Assembly (NCBI RefSeq): GCF_016086655.4
Contig: NC_052136.2
Span: 50,832,492 to 50,896,491, forward strand
Length of the DNA: 64,000 nt
Direction of reading: 5' to 3'
From: Lepeophtheirus salmonis
Taxonomy: Eukaryota > Arthropoda > Copepoda > Siphonostomatoida > Caligidae
Under the pieces are notes generated by a model. The model was not told the origin of the DNA. It ran no database searches and was given only the letters and a program-made list of their open reading frames with translations. This document shows positions 49,311-59,559 of the stretch, piece after piece. The number at the start of each line of letters is the position of its first letter. The first letter of the stretch is position 1. The translations under genes and the position numbers were made by a program.

Positions 49311-49448
49311 TCATTCCTAGCGACGGAAATATACTTTATGTATACGGACTTCACAAAAGATACCTAGGTTAGTTGAAATATTATAAGGTTTACTGATACT
49401 TAATCAGTGCAACTCTCCATCTAACCAATTAAAAGAACATTAAAAAAA
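49311..49448 (+). repeat. tRNA-derived SINE, copy 4 (3' half)
   Basis: Begins at the position equivalent to cgttccgagagaaa of copy 3. It continues with atactttatgtatacggact, tcacaaaagatacctaggtt, agttgaaatat and the tail cagtgcaactctccatctaacc, ending in attaaaagaacatta. The pol III box region is missing. Confidence 0.7.
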
Positions 49449-50227
49449 TTAAATTCTATTTACTTTTTATTAATTGAGATAAGGTAATATTTAAAGAAGA
49501 AATGTACGTTCTATGTTACAATTATCATATTAATAATATTTATGAAATGTATTTCATTCAATTGATTTATTTCTTTTAAAACATAGCAAATATTTTATTT
49601 CCGATTTTAAAACTTATAGCTTTATTTTATTTTTTCCTTCTGGTCCTCTTTTTATTACGTCTTTTTTGACGAGTAAATTTATTTATGGGAAGTCAATTGA
49701 GTTAGATAGAAAATACATCAATAAGTTTATACTGCTTTACTTTTCAGGAAGTGTTTATTGTAAAAAATTACTTATCCCCTACATAACATCAAGAATATAA
49801 AGTTAAAGAGGGCTATATCTTATAACATCTATTCAATCACCGATGATAAAAAGAGCTGAATTTTCTTTTCAAATAAAATAGCATTGATTTTATAAGGTTG
49901 TATAAAAGTATTTTTGTTAAATATATGTATTTTATGAAATTGTTATCTCCTCATATCAAAGTTATTTGTGTCCAACTGTAATCAGTCTATATATTACTGT
50001 TGGATAAGATGGATTTCTTGAGCAATTGCTCACTAGTCAATCAAATTTTTGCCCTTTTGCTAGTTTTTTTTCCCCAAGAAACATGGAAATTATCGATAGA
50101 GCCCAAAATTCATACTATGTTTCCTACAACATTTTATATATTCAAAACAAACTTCAATAGAATAATGCTTCGAAAAAAATTCAAGGAACAATGAGTTTTT
50201 TTTTGTAATATAGTTATATATTTTCAC
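49449..50227. other. AT-rich stretch without a gene
   Basis: No gene is seen. The frame 50000-50194 has no domain. Confidence 0.55.
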
Positions 50228-51190
50228 TTATTTTTTTTTATAATTGGGCTTTTATTAAAATTATCAATATAATAGATAGAACAAAATTAAGATAAAAATA
50301 ATAATAAATATATTAAGATAGATTGCAATAAAAAATTAATTATAAATAAACGTTACAATTTCCAATTAACCCCGTAGACTAAAGCCAAACCCTCGAATAC
50401 TAACCACTAATGTTTTTTTTTATATTCTATCTATATGAAATTATACTAAACAAAATATGAGTACATAAAATATCAAATCAATTTAAAACAGACTAACAAA
50501 CAAGAACCGTATCTTCGATGTTGCTGTTCTTATCAATAGACATCAACATTACATACTGAGCCTTTAAGGGTCGAATAGGTTTTATATGGTCATTGTGGGG
50601 AAGACTTAACAATTTCTGAACGTAGTTCAATTTTCTATCTTTGTAACGAAGAATCATTAAGGAAAAGACAGCGTATCTTGCTACAGAAGCAATGCAAATT
50701 TTCCGCAGGGAGTGAAAAGCGCATTCAAAGTGAGACAGCTAGCTTTGAATGCTTTAGTGCTAACTAAAGAAGAGCAAATAGCCTTTGTTTCTATTCTAGA
50801 CTTTTCCTTCCCCTAGGGGCATTCCAAAAAGAATATAAGCAAGTAAGTACTGGGGAAGGTAGTCATTCAAATTAAAAGGATCAATATTCCACTCGAAGAG
50901 CAAATGATGCTGGGCATCTTGAAATGCATGGATGATAGAGTTTAAAAAATTTCCACATTCCTTCACGGACAAGTTGAAGTAAGTAGAGCTCGTCGATATT
51001 CGGATTTTTAAATTGCCAAAGTATAATAGATTTATAAAAAAAAGCTACCCATAGCAGAGGGTAATAAAATTTTCCAGACTTAACACTTGACTCTTGTATT
51101 GGAATCATATTATGTATAGTTGAAATATATTTGGAAAGAGCCTCAACCTCAAGACTAATTCGGCTGTCAAAAGGCCCAAGAACGCTTTTT
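50228..51190 (-). mobile_element. Retroposon family R, copy 2 (longest)
   Basis: The minus strand carries a degraded coding region followed by a polyadenylated tail. Readable blocks, in shifting frames, are SRISLEVEALSKYISTIHNM, KFYYPLLWVAFFYKSI, KECGNFLNSIIHAFQD, FEWNIDPFNLNDYLPQYLLA, KAICSSLVSTKAFKA, ARYAVFSLMILRYKDRKLNY and LMSIDKNSNIEDTVLV, then a stop near 50513. The tail has gggtttggctttag, ggggttaattgg, gataattttaataaaa and an A-run. The last two coding blocks and the tail are shared with 28356-28852. I do not recognise the protein. Options are the C-terminus of a LINE or a multicopy retroposed host mRNA. Confidence 0.65.
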
Positions 51191-51867
51191 TTTATAAAAC
51201 TGACGAATAATATGACGCAGTTTCTTTATTTTGATTAAAAATGATGCAAAATGAGAAGAATATTGCAATATCTTTTTACACATACTTATTTTATTTTATG
51301 ACTTGAAGATTTGTTTTGGATTTTTGGAAAAAAATGCAACATTTTTAATATTTTGTAAGAATGAATAAAAATTCACCAAATGATAGTTTTTTTAATAACA
51401 TCCCTTATAATTTTGACATTTTATTTGACGTCAAGGCTAAAAACTTTTTTTTGTTATACCACTATACAAGTTAAATACAAATGTATATTCTACATATAGT
51501 CGAGGGATATGCAAAGGAAAATGTCAAATTTATATGATACATTGCTCCTATTATATACCCATTTTTTCTACAAACCTAATGAATTCTTCAAGAACAACGA
51601 TTGTATGCTGATGTTACAACATTGGTATGGACACACTGTTATATATGTATGTAATCATGTATACATTTGCATAATAGATATATGAATTTTGTGTTTGCTT
51701 AAAGGCATGATAAATTATACAACTCCATTAGTAATCTCTTTGGTTCTATATAAATTAATATATTTTTTGGCTCTTTTTTTTTTTTTTGCAATATTACAAC
51801 ATGAATTCAAGAGACAAAAACTATCCTTTGTTTTTATTATACATACGTGAGAGACTGCATATGTATA
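51191..51867. other. AT-rich stretch without a gene
   Basis: No gene or repeat is recognised. Confidence 0.6.
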
Positions 51868-51869
51868 TA

Positions 51870-52302
51870 CAGGGTACATAAGCTATGTATGTCCCCACTT
51901 TGGTGCCCTCTCTTGGGGAAAAATTGTTACTTAAGAAACTGATTTTTTTGTTGGATGCCTTGTTCAAACCTGCACTAGCTGGAATAAAATTATATTTATT
52001 TAAAAATTCGTTATTCCAAATATTTTGGAAAAGGCACAGTTTTCCTTGGAATCCACGGATTCTCTGATGGATTTTTTTCCTTGTGTGTTGAGATCGAGAC
52101 AAACCAAGTGAATCCCTGTAACACCAATTACAAACTTATCAGTCAAATTGATAAAGTATTCCAGGATTTGCCAAGGGACTAAGTAACGAAGGCCTGATTA
52201 CGCTTTCGGCCTCGTATGGAAACTGTAATTGAGGCTGTTGGTGATTTTATTAATCTGGCTGGTGAAAATTGTGTTTACGGCACAGATAGCTTCCAAGCCC
52301 TG
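51870..52302 (+). mobile_element. 433-bp internally deleted mariner with both ends
   Basis: The left end is CAGGGTACATAAGCTATGTA and the right end, read inverted, is CAGGGCTTGGAAGCTATCTG. Each is flanked by TA (51868-51869, 52303-52304). Inside, near 52190-52245, the plus strand encodes the mariner C-terminus (RFRPRMETVIEAVGDFIN), homologous to the relic ending at 14980. The upstream code, with stops, aligns to the same relic (FPCVLRSRQTK, then VTPITNL). The N-terminal two thirds are gone, so it is a MITE-sized derivative. Confidence 0.8.
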
Positions 52303-52304
52303 TA

Positions 52305-53545
52305 GATAATACTTCTTCACGCTTCATTATCACAGTATATATATTGGAGTTCCCTTGAAATTTTGATACTCATTAGCCTATAGAGACTAACTTATATAAA
52401 TACAAAACTAAAATTTGTATTTTGCACTACTAAAAAAATGAAGAACAATTGTACGAAAATATGTATATCTTTCATATGTGGGGATGATTCCAAAATGTAT
52501 TCACTTTTGTTTTATTAAACAAAATGTGACGTCAGTTAAAAAGTTAAATATTTATAGAAGAAATAAAGAATATGCGACCTACTTTAAGACATTATTAAAG
52601 AAAAATCTTGTTCCAAGAGAAACAAGATCATATCAGAAGCAAAACAGCCGGTTTTAAAAAGGAAGCTTTTTAACAGTATAAATAGTACATTTTTTGACAA
52701 TTGAAGTAAAAAAATTGTTCAATGAATTTTTGACTTACGTTTGAAGGTTTGGAACTGTAATTTTTTTTATGGTCATGCGCTAAAATAATAAAAATGAATT
52801 TAATTTAAAGGTAATTTTAAAAATGAAATTCGCACTCTTTTATTAGACTTAATTTGAAGGAACATTTTTCTATCACTACTTAATCAAGCAAGTTGTTAAT
52901 AATTTTAAAAAAAGCCAATGTCAAATAAAATGTATTTATTTATATTAAAGAAATATTTCCAACTATACTTTTTATTATGATAATGTCATAAAAAATCAAA
53001 TGAAAAAAATTGATTTGATTAAACAGTTATCAAAAAGAAAAAAAAGTATATGTAGCCTTTTTCTAAATCGAAATCTTATATAACATATGTTAATTAAATG
53101 TAAAAAATATATCCTTGTAAAAATTGACAAAAAATATTTACTTTTTTATTAAGAAGACCAAATTTTTTAAAAAACACTAATTCATATAGTAATTGAAATT
53201 TTGTTATCATTTTTTTTTTTTTTAGTTTTGTACATATAATATAATTTGAGAAAAACATCATATGATGATATGGTATGTAGTTTTTTTTTTTTTTTTTTTT
53301 ACATTAAGTGTAAAAAGTAAATCTAATAAAATAACAATAAAGTGGAGTTTATATTAAGTTTTATATACTTTATTCATAAAACATATCTTTAAATTTTACA
53401 TATCTTGATATATATATATAAACTTCCAAAACATGTTAGATAGAAGATGGATCATAAATATTAATAAAGATTTTTTTTTTTTCAAAAAAAAAAAAATGAT
53501 CAAATTGACAATTTATTATATTCCATTAATTTTTGTGCACTTAAA
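52305..53545. other. AT-rich stretch without a gene
   Basis: Contains several T-runs, including one of 22 bases at 53279-53300. No gene is seen. Confidence 0.6.
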
Positions 53546-54085
53546 AAAAATCTATAAGACAAATGAGGAATGCGGATACAAGCAAAGAGATCCCATAGCA
53601 GCAATTTTTTTCCCCTTATTGTTACAAATGAGGGATAACGAAGTATTGAAAAAACAAACAAGGATTAGTGGTTGTGAATCCATTTATGATTATGCAGATG
53701 ATACATCAGCAATCATAGTTTTAACGATAGCATCTATCATTGAAATATATAGGCTTCTGTCATGGTTCGAGATTTTGTCAGCCCTAAAAATTAATATAGA
53801 AAAATCCGAGCTAATATAAAATACTAATGACATCAACTCAATATATTCCCTGCATGCGAAATCAAGGATCAAGGTGCTTGGAGCTGTTATTAGGAAAGAT
53901 TCAATGGACTATTTTAATGAATTAGAGTTTTGACTTATTTTGTTTCTTTTTTTTTGTGTGTCGTTTTATTGTTCTTAGAAAATTTAAATGGTCTTTATAT
54001 TTTTCTATGTACTTGGATACTTTTACTATTTTTGTATTTCTATTAATTGAGTACCAGAATAAAATGATACTGGTTGAAAAAAAAG
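53546..54085 (+). mobile_element. Non-LTR (LINE) reverse transcriptase fragment with 3' end
   Basis: A frame within 53433-53819 reads GYKQRDPIAAIFFPLLLQM (the QGDP..P.LF motif), then YDYADDTSAIIV with the catalytic YADD box at ~53689-53700, and SALKINIEKSELI (the GL.(I/L)N..KSE motif). After a stop a shifted frame gives SRIKVLGAVIRKDSM (the LG motif of the thumb region). About 140 bases of non-coding tail follow, with AATAAAATGATAC and a short A-run at 54078. Most of the element, including the endonuclease, is missing, as in 5'-truncated LINEs. The Q(G>R)DP change and the stop make it inactive. Confidence 0.82.
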
Positions 54086-54679
54086 TTATGTAACATAATT
54101 GAAAAATTATGAAAAGAATGCTAACAGAGAAGTCATTTGAATACCCTCATATAATTAACAAGTAAAAATCATTCCTCTTTAGAATGACTTTAAGCTTTAT
54201 GCATTGTCTGTATTTAAATAATCAAACAAACTCCAAGAATTTATCAAGTTTTTTTATTAAAAAAAAACTTTTAAATTTCGATAACTTTTTCTTCAACAAA
54301 AAAAATATATATTTAATTTTGTATGAGTAAATAAAATATTTCAGACCTTTCTAAGCCATAAAAATGAAGCAAAAGGATCTTAATGAAATAGTAATGTGAA
54401 AATGTACAAGGTAAATAGATTAATTACCTTCATTTCTAACTTCTAAAAAGAACTAAAAGTATTATAAGAAAAATATTTAATTCGTCACCTATGAGAGGAT
54501 TAATGAATTCTTTATCTCCTTACTTATTTTTTTCTTTAAGGCAAAAAAAAAGCTTTCAATTATAATTCAATGTAACAAAAGGTTATATATATATATTTGT
54601 TATACCAACATTGGCTTAAATTTAGTTGTTTATTCAATGCATTTTCTGTATGTAAAAAAATACCTAACAATTGGAAAAA
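54086..54679. other. AT-rich stretch without a gene
   Basis: No gene or element is recognised. Confidence 0.6.
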
Positions 54680-54860
54680 TAATTTAAAGGAGAGTAGTTT
54701 AGTTGTCATGACGTTTCATTTGCTACAATCAGCTGTGAATATAAAAAATCAACGCCAATCTACTCTGGGGCCAGCAACGACCTTCTCATTGTAACTTCTT
54801 AATAAATCCGTCTTTATGAGAAAACGCACACGTGGTTCCACTTAATACTCATATCTATAT
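54680..54860. repeat. Dispersed repeat B, copy 3 (short)
   Basis: Shares aaaggagagtagtttagttg, tcatgacgtttcatt and tttatgagaaaacgcacac with copies at 13840 and 38950. The middle part is shortened. Confidence 0.55.
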
Positions 54861-55554
54861 AATGACTACAACTTTAGAAATAAACACTATTTTCAACTAC
54901 AAAAAACTCACACACTATAAAATGATTAGAATTTACAACTCCATTGCAATATATGTAATTATATTAGTATAAAAAACACATGTCAAACATGAAGTAAAAA
55001 TGAAAAAAAAAACAAATTTGGTAGATTTTTTTTTTATAAATCAAGATGGCTTCCAATTTTTTTAAATTATGCTTACCATAAATTATCCAAGTGAAGCTAA
55101 GATGGTAAATCACAAATTATTTATGTTTTAATATAAATATAGAGAGAGCCGACGAGTGAAAGTCTCAAAACTAACTGGTTCTATTCCTTCTTTCTCGTTC
55201 TTTTATATATATATATATATATTTGTAATAAAAAGAGTTTCAGTATGTTCCGCACTTCAAAATCCTTCTTTTTTTTTTCTTCTTCCTTTTTTTTTTTTTT
55301 GAAGATACGTCAAGAGAGGGGAAGAAAAAGAAGAAGAAAGAAGCAAAAGAGGAGACCCCTTGTTTCTAAATACCCTCACCAAGTAGCTTGTAGCGCCGTC
55401 CTTATCGATTAACTTTCGTAATACTTCCATATGTATAAAAAAAAAACAGGATAAAAATACATTATTTTCCATGTTAACTTTTTTTGATAAAAAGTTAAGA
55501 TTTAACCCTTTCAATTGGCCCATACATTTTTCAAAAAAATATATATATAAGGAG
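54861..55554. other. Stretch without a convincing gene
   Basis: Holds an AT microsatellite near 55203-55222 and a mirrored pyrimidine/purine tract at 55265-55350. A short minus-strand segment (MEVLRKLIDKDGATSYL followed by GTGAGG) could be a tiny exon with a donor, but nothing else supports it. Confidence 0.5.
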
Positions 55555-55800
55555 TATCTGTAGGGAGTTGGCTGGACAAGCTGTAGCCCCCTAAAAACTT
55601 TTTTTTGTTTTTATACTGTATTTTTTTTTGTTAGGAGGAAAAAATTTTATGCAAAAATAGGGGTAAAATTTTTTTTGATATTTATTTTCTTATAAAATTG
55701 GTTAGAGCAAATACTTAAATATTTAATTTTTTTTCTCAAGAAATGAAATTTTTTTGTAGATAGCTATTGATTATTTAAAAAAATTAAGCAAAATTTAATT
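55555..55800. repeat. Dispersed repeat A, copy 2
   Basis: A gg/ct-rich head (gttggctggacaagctgtag, then ccccctaaaaac) is followed by A/T homopolymer text and atagctattgatta, the same order as 640-800. Class unknown. Confidence 0.4.
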
Positions 55801-55914
55801 TTAATTAACAATTGAATTAAAAGAAAAGCATGCCCTAAATATAGGCCTCCGGATGCACCGGTATATATACGTACAGAGTGTTTATATCAAATTAACATCA
55901 AAGCTTTATAAACT

Positions 55915-56640
55915 TGAAGTAATAGGGCTGAAGATCGATTAGAAGAACTAGGTTTTGCATCTATTAGGTAGTGTGCCTGAAGATTTTAACATGCTTGTGG
56001 CGGTATTGGAGGCTCATCCGGAGATATGAAAGCGGGAAATAGTTTTGGAGCGCATTCTGAAGACTGAAAGGAAGATAGAAGATAATACTTCTAAAGAGCC
56101 AGAAAAGTTTTTATCCACTGGGAGTGGACAATTCCTGAAATATTTTGGCTTTGACAAACCTGGGCCCAAGAAAAGAGATTGTCACCAAGCACAAAATTAT
56201 ACGATTGAGTTCCCTCCAGGATTGAAGAAAGTTCATTGGATGAAAACAACGAGTAGAAGCTCTGATTCAAGAAATTATTACGGAATTAAAGTTTAACCAT
56301 TTGCCTCGTTAGTTAAATTAAATTCAAAGGAGTGGGATATTGATTTAGGCACAACAAATCATATGGATTTTGATGAAAATGTTTTTGAAAAGATAAAAAA
56401 ATGAAATATTCTTAATGATAACATTTGGAGTTGTGAGGTTGCTGAGATGTCATAGGAATGGGTAATGTTTATCTTATCATCGATACTTCAGATAGACCAT
56501 GCACACTTCATGTCTTATCATATGTACAAGAAGTATCATTCAACGTTTGGAATATTTTAAAATAGTCTCAGAGAGGAGATGCAATTTTCTTCAGAACGGA
56601 TCATTTTTTATGTACATATAAGTTAGATAATGTCGTCAGA
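55915..56640 (+). pseudogene. Copia gag and protease relic
   Basis: Reads LLGSVPEDFNMLVAVLEAHP then ERILKTERKIED, the end of a copia-type gag domain. A zinc-knuckle position follows as YFGFDKPGPKKRDC, in which both first Cys are Tyr and Phe and the His is Pro, so only the last Cys remains. At 56333 the protease start is WDIDLGTTNHMDFDENVF, matching W.LDSG.S.HM with DSG changed to DLG. The text continues to LHVLSYVQEVSFNVWNIL, the usual block after the copia protease, and then breaks off near 56640. Several stops interrupt it. The next copia text appears 2.1 kb away at 58800. Confidence 0.8.
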
Positions 56641-56999
56641 TTTTCCCAAATTAGTGATTTCTTTTATTACTATTATTTATTTTCAAAAAAAACAGCGAGT
56701 AAAATCATTAAAAAGTAAAATAAGTTCATATAAGTAATAAAATACATATTAACATACACAAATTAAATTATAATAAAAGGGATCTTTACAAATCCATTCA
56801 TTTTGACTAGGAAGCTTCTAAAATGTGTATGAAATTACGAAAATTTAAGTTATTAAAGTGGTAATTTTATTCTTTTTTTTTTTTTCTTCTTTCCATTTCT
56901 TCTCCCAGCTACCCTTCTTCTATTTCTCCCTCTCACATAAAACAAATCAATTATCAAAAAAAGACGGCAAAAACGAGTAAAAACAAAACAAGAAATGAA
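56641..56999. other. Non-coding stretch after the copia break
   Basis: AT-rich with a T/C-rich tract at 56870-56930. No gene is seen. Confidence 0.55.
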
Positions 57000-57790
57000 A
57001 ACATTTGTCACTCTTGTGAGACAGTTTAACGGAGGAGTTTAATTGGACTCTGTGGCATTTATTTGGGTAAACAAAAAAAAAGCTCTCCCTCGATATCCAT
57101 TTTTTCGACAGCTTCTGGAGACATCACCATGCCAGTCCCTCTCCTTCAGTGTTACTGCGTAGCCTTCCTTAACCCTTTCCTACAACATGCCTCGTAGCTC
57201 CAATAACTCCCTGCAACCCGGGAAGAGGAGAGAGGACTTCATCTTTAGAGAAACTACATTTTCTTTCTTCTTCCAAGGAGTGTTTGGAATTCGTAAAGAG
57301 AGAGCCCGTCACCAAGCAGTATCAAAACAGCTTCTGATTTGAGTTTGTAAAGGTGCTATTTAAGATAAGTGTTGCATTAATGAGAACGGAGTCGTCAATA
57401 GCACCGTCACTATGAAGTAGCTGTTTCTTCAACAAATCTCTGGTGTCGTTATGCCTTAAAATCCTAGCTATTACCATTTTAACCAATCTGTCGGGAACAT
57501 TTCAAATTGCCAAGAAACCAGGAATGTGTGGCTCCTAACAGCTTTGCATAACTTTGAAGCTTCATGACGTGACATCTTATCTGGAAATTCTACGAGGTGA
57601 GAGTTGGTTTTCGGTATTGTCTAAGTTGTCCAAAAGATGTAAGTCCGTCATATTTGAGTAGTTCGTCTTGTTTTAATAACCTATTGTTGTAGTTTAAAGG
57701 CTCGTGTGGACCAAGTAACGGTAGAACTATTGGGAGAATCAAGTTCTACCAGAAATAGTCAACTGATTTCGTAACTTTGGACAACTTTCA
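57000..57790 (-). pseudogene. Unrecognised decayed coding stretch
   Basis: About 800 bases much more GC-rich than the background and with balanced composition on the minus strand. Readable blocks include DELLKYDGLTSFGQLRQYRK, KMSRHEASKLCKAVRSHTFL and DRLVKMVIARILRHNDTRD followed by LLHSDGAIDDSVLINATLIL, in different frames with stops. This suggests former protein-coding sequence, but I recognise no family. It separates two halves of a copia element, so it may have arrived as, or within, an inserted element. A host pseudogene is also possible. Confidence 0.35.
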
Positions 57791-58269
57791 TGATTTTTTC
57801 TTATATTATAAATTAGGTCTCAAATATATGGTGTTTGACATTTTAAAAATGCAAACTACAAATTTCATACAAGATTGATCTTCCTAATATTCTTTAATTA
57901 CAAATTTTATTCTAAAAAATAGTTTTTACATAAAAAACTCCTTACTTACCATGGATATTGTTTAATGTTTCCAGAGTATTACAAAAAAAAAGTTATCCAA
58001 ATAAAAATTAAGTACTCAAGTAGGTAAAAAGGGAATACAAAGTGGCATTAATAGAGTTCTATGTACTTAAGAATTCCATGGAAGATGCTTCAAGAGTAAT
58101 GTTTTTATAATCTTATGTGGCGAAAATTGAAATAAAGAGTGAATATGGTGAAAGGGACTGATTTCAAAAAGTTGCATCAACGCCTGCGACACGATCACGA
58201 AGCAAAACCAAAACCCTAATAACTTTTTTATTAGAAAAGTACGTACAAGTACGTATAATGAAAAATATT
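57791..58269. other. AT-rich stretch without a gene
   Basis: Nothing recognised. Confidence 0.55.
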
Positions 58270-58763
58270 ATTGAAAATTTTTTTAGCTCTCAATCTTGGC
58301 AAGAATTATTCAATATGGCTACCTCCATTCTCTATCACAGCCTCAACACAAGGTGAACTGTGAAGATCTTCTTGTTTGAGAAGATCTTCCCAGTCGACAG
58401 ATGACTCTTCAAGTAATTAAAAACTTTTTTGCATCTCTCAAGCCTTAAGGCCTTCATCCTGTCGGTGAGGAGATGTCTTGTAGTCCTGACAAAGCTCTTA
58501 AGGCCGAGTTTTTCATGAACTGCCCTCCTGATGGTGATCTCGTCAGCCAAGCGTCGGATTTATGCTATTGGATCTTCCTTGATCTTGGCCTCCCAGGACT
58601 TGAGAAATGTTTCATCTCGCTTCAAACCAATTCTTCCATTTCCTGCCTTCCTTTTTACTCCTTCCCTATTCTCCTTGGCCACCTTATGGTCCAGACTGTC
58701 CTCATAGTCACACCGACAATGTGTGGATGTTTTAGGGTAAACATCCGCGTCGATAAGAACCAA
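58270..58763 (-). pseudogene. Mariner transposase relic, core deleted
   Basis: On the minus strand: KAGNGRIGLKRDETFLKS and EAKIKEDPIA (GRP-like linker), then, after a shift, MADEITIRRAVHEKLGLKS and RTTRHLLTDRMKALRLERCK (second helix-turn-helix and linker), FSNKKIFTVH (first catalytic motif, the D of FSD.K.FTVD changed to N). It then joins directly to a C-terminus CVEAVIENGGSHIE with a stop near 58312. So the region from just after the first to beyond the third catalytic residue has been removed. It lies within the gap that splits the copia element. Confidence 0.8.
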
Positions 58764-58785
58764 AAACTTTTTTCCCTATTTATAC

Positions 58786-59230
58786 ATGTTCATTCATTTT
58801 TTGTCCGATTTTGACCTAATCAAAACTATGCGTATAAAAAATAAGACATGTATTGGAAAATTGGTTGAAATGTCACCTGAAACCTTAAAAAGCGGGAAAA
58901 AAGTTAATTTTAAGGATGCAGAAAATTTCACTGTCCCACTCAGTCGGGGTATCTGGAATCAGAGAAATTATTAAGAAAGATCTAGTCAAGGGTTGGTTAT
59001 GGAAACTATGTTGTATCATTTATGCGAACCTTGTATTGAGATGAAGTATGGTCAGAGACTGTTTCTGCAACAACCAAGGAAGATAATTAAAGATGTCTTT
59101 AAATTAGTACATTTGGATCTGTCTGGATGCATACAGACACCTTCTCTGAAATTATGTCTTCACTTTATTACATTAATTGATTACAAAGCAAAACTTACTG
59201 GGATATACTCAAGGTTAATAAAAATACAAG
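58786..59230 (+). pseudogene. Copia integrase N-terminal relic
   Basis: Frames at 58786-58974 and 58993-59394 read NQRNY, then (after a stop) SSQGLVMETML, and then CEPCIEMKYGQRLF near 59023, the zinc-binding CxxC part and basic linker of copia integrase. FKLVHLDLSGCIQTPSLK follows, with the first catalytic Asp at ~59116, then HFITLIDYKAKLTGIYSR. The upstream zinc-binding His are lost. Copia text ends near 59215 and resumes at 59560. Confidence 0.82.
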
Positions 59231-59285
59231 GTTATACCATAACGCGTGTACGACTGATGTTTATCTTCAACCAAAGTTTTAATAT

Positions 59286-59480
59286 TGACGTCATAGTAAA
59301 TAAGTGGTTGTGTGTTTTGTCAAAATCTTTTTTTCTTACCCAGCAGTCGGTACAATACCTTAAATTAAAAAATTTAGTAATAGTGACGTCATAAACTATG
59401 AGTGATTGCGTATTTTGTCAAAATCTGCCTGTCATTACATCAGATTGAAAATTCTAGCAAGTTCGATTACATGATGGTCC
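59286..59480. repeat. 98-bp tandem pair with TGACGTCA palindromes
   Basis: tgacgtcatagtaaataagt followed by ggttgtgtgttttgtcaaaa (from 59286) recurs as tgacgtcataaactatgagt followed by gattgcgtattttgtcaaaa (from 59384). The unit is 98 bp with good matching over the first ~50 bases. Both carry TGACGTCA, the cAMP-response-element palindrome. The pair sits in the ~340 bp that separate two parts of the copia integrase. Confidence 0.65.
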
Positions 59481-59559
59481 TACCTTGTATTTCTATTAAC
59501 CTTAGATATACCTATTTAATAAAGATTCATATTAAATGAAATTGAAGCATTGGAAAATA

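Noticed and set aside
50881..51108. 75-codon minus-strand frame taken as a stand-alone gene
   Set aside because: Only its first part belongs to the protein-like text. The sequence continues in another frame to 50513 and ends in a retroposon tail, so it is part of the family R relic.
55380..55440. Tiny exon MEVLRKLIDKDGATSYL with GTGAGG donor (minus strand)
   Set aside because: One donor-like site is expected by chance and no acceptor, promoter or neighbouring exon supports it.
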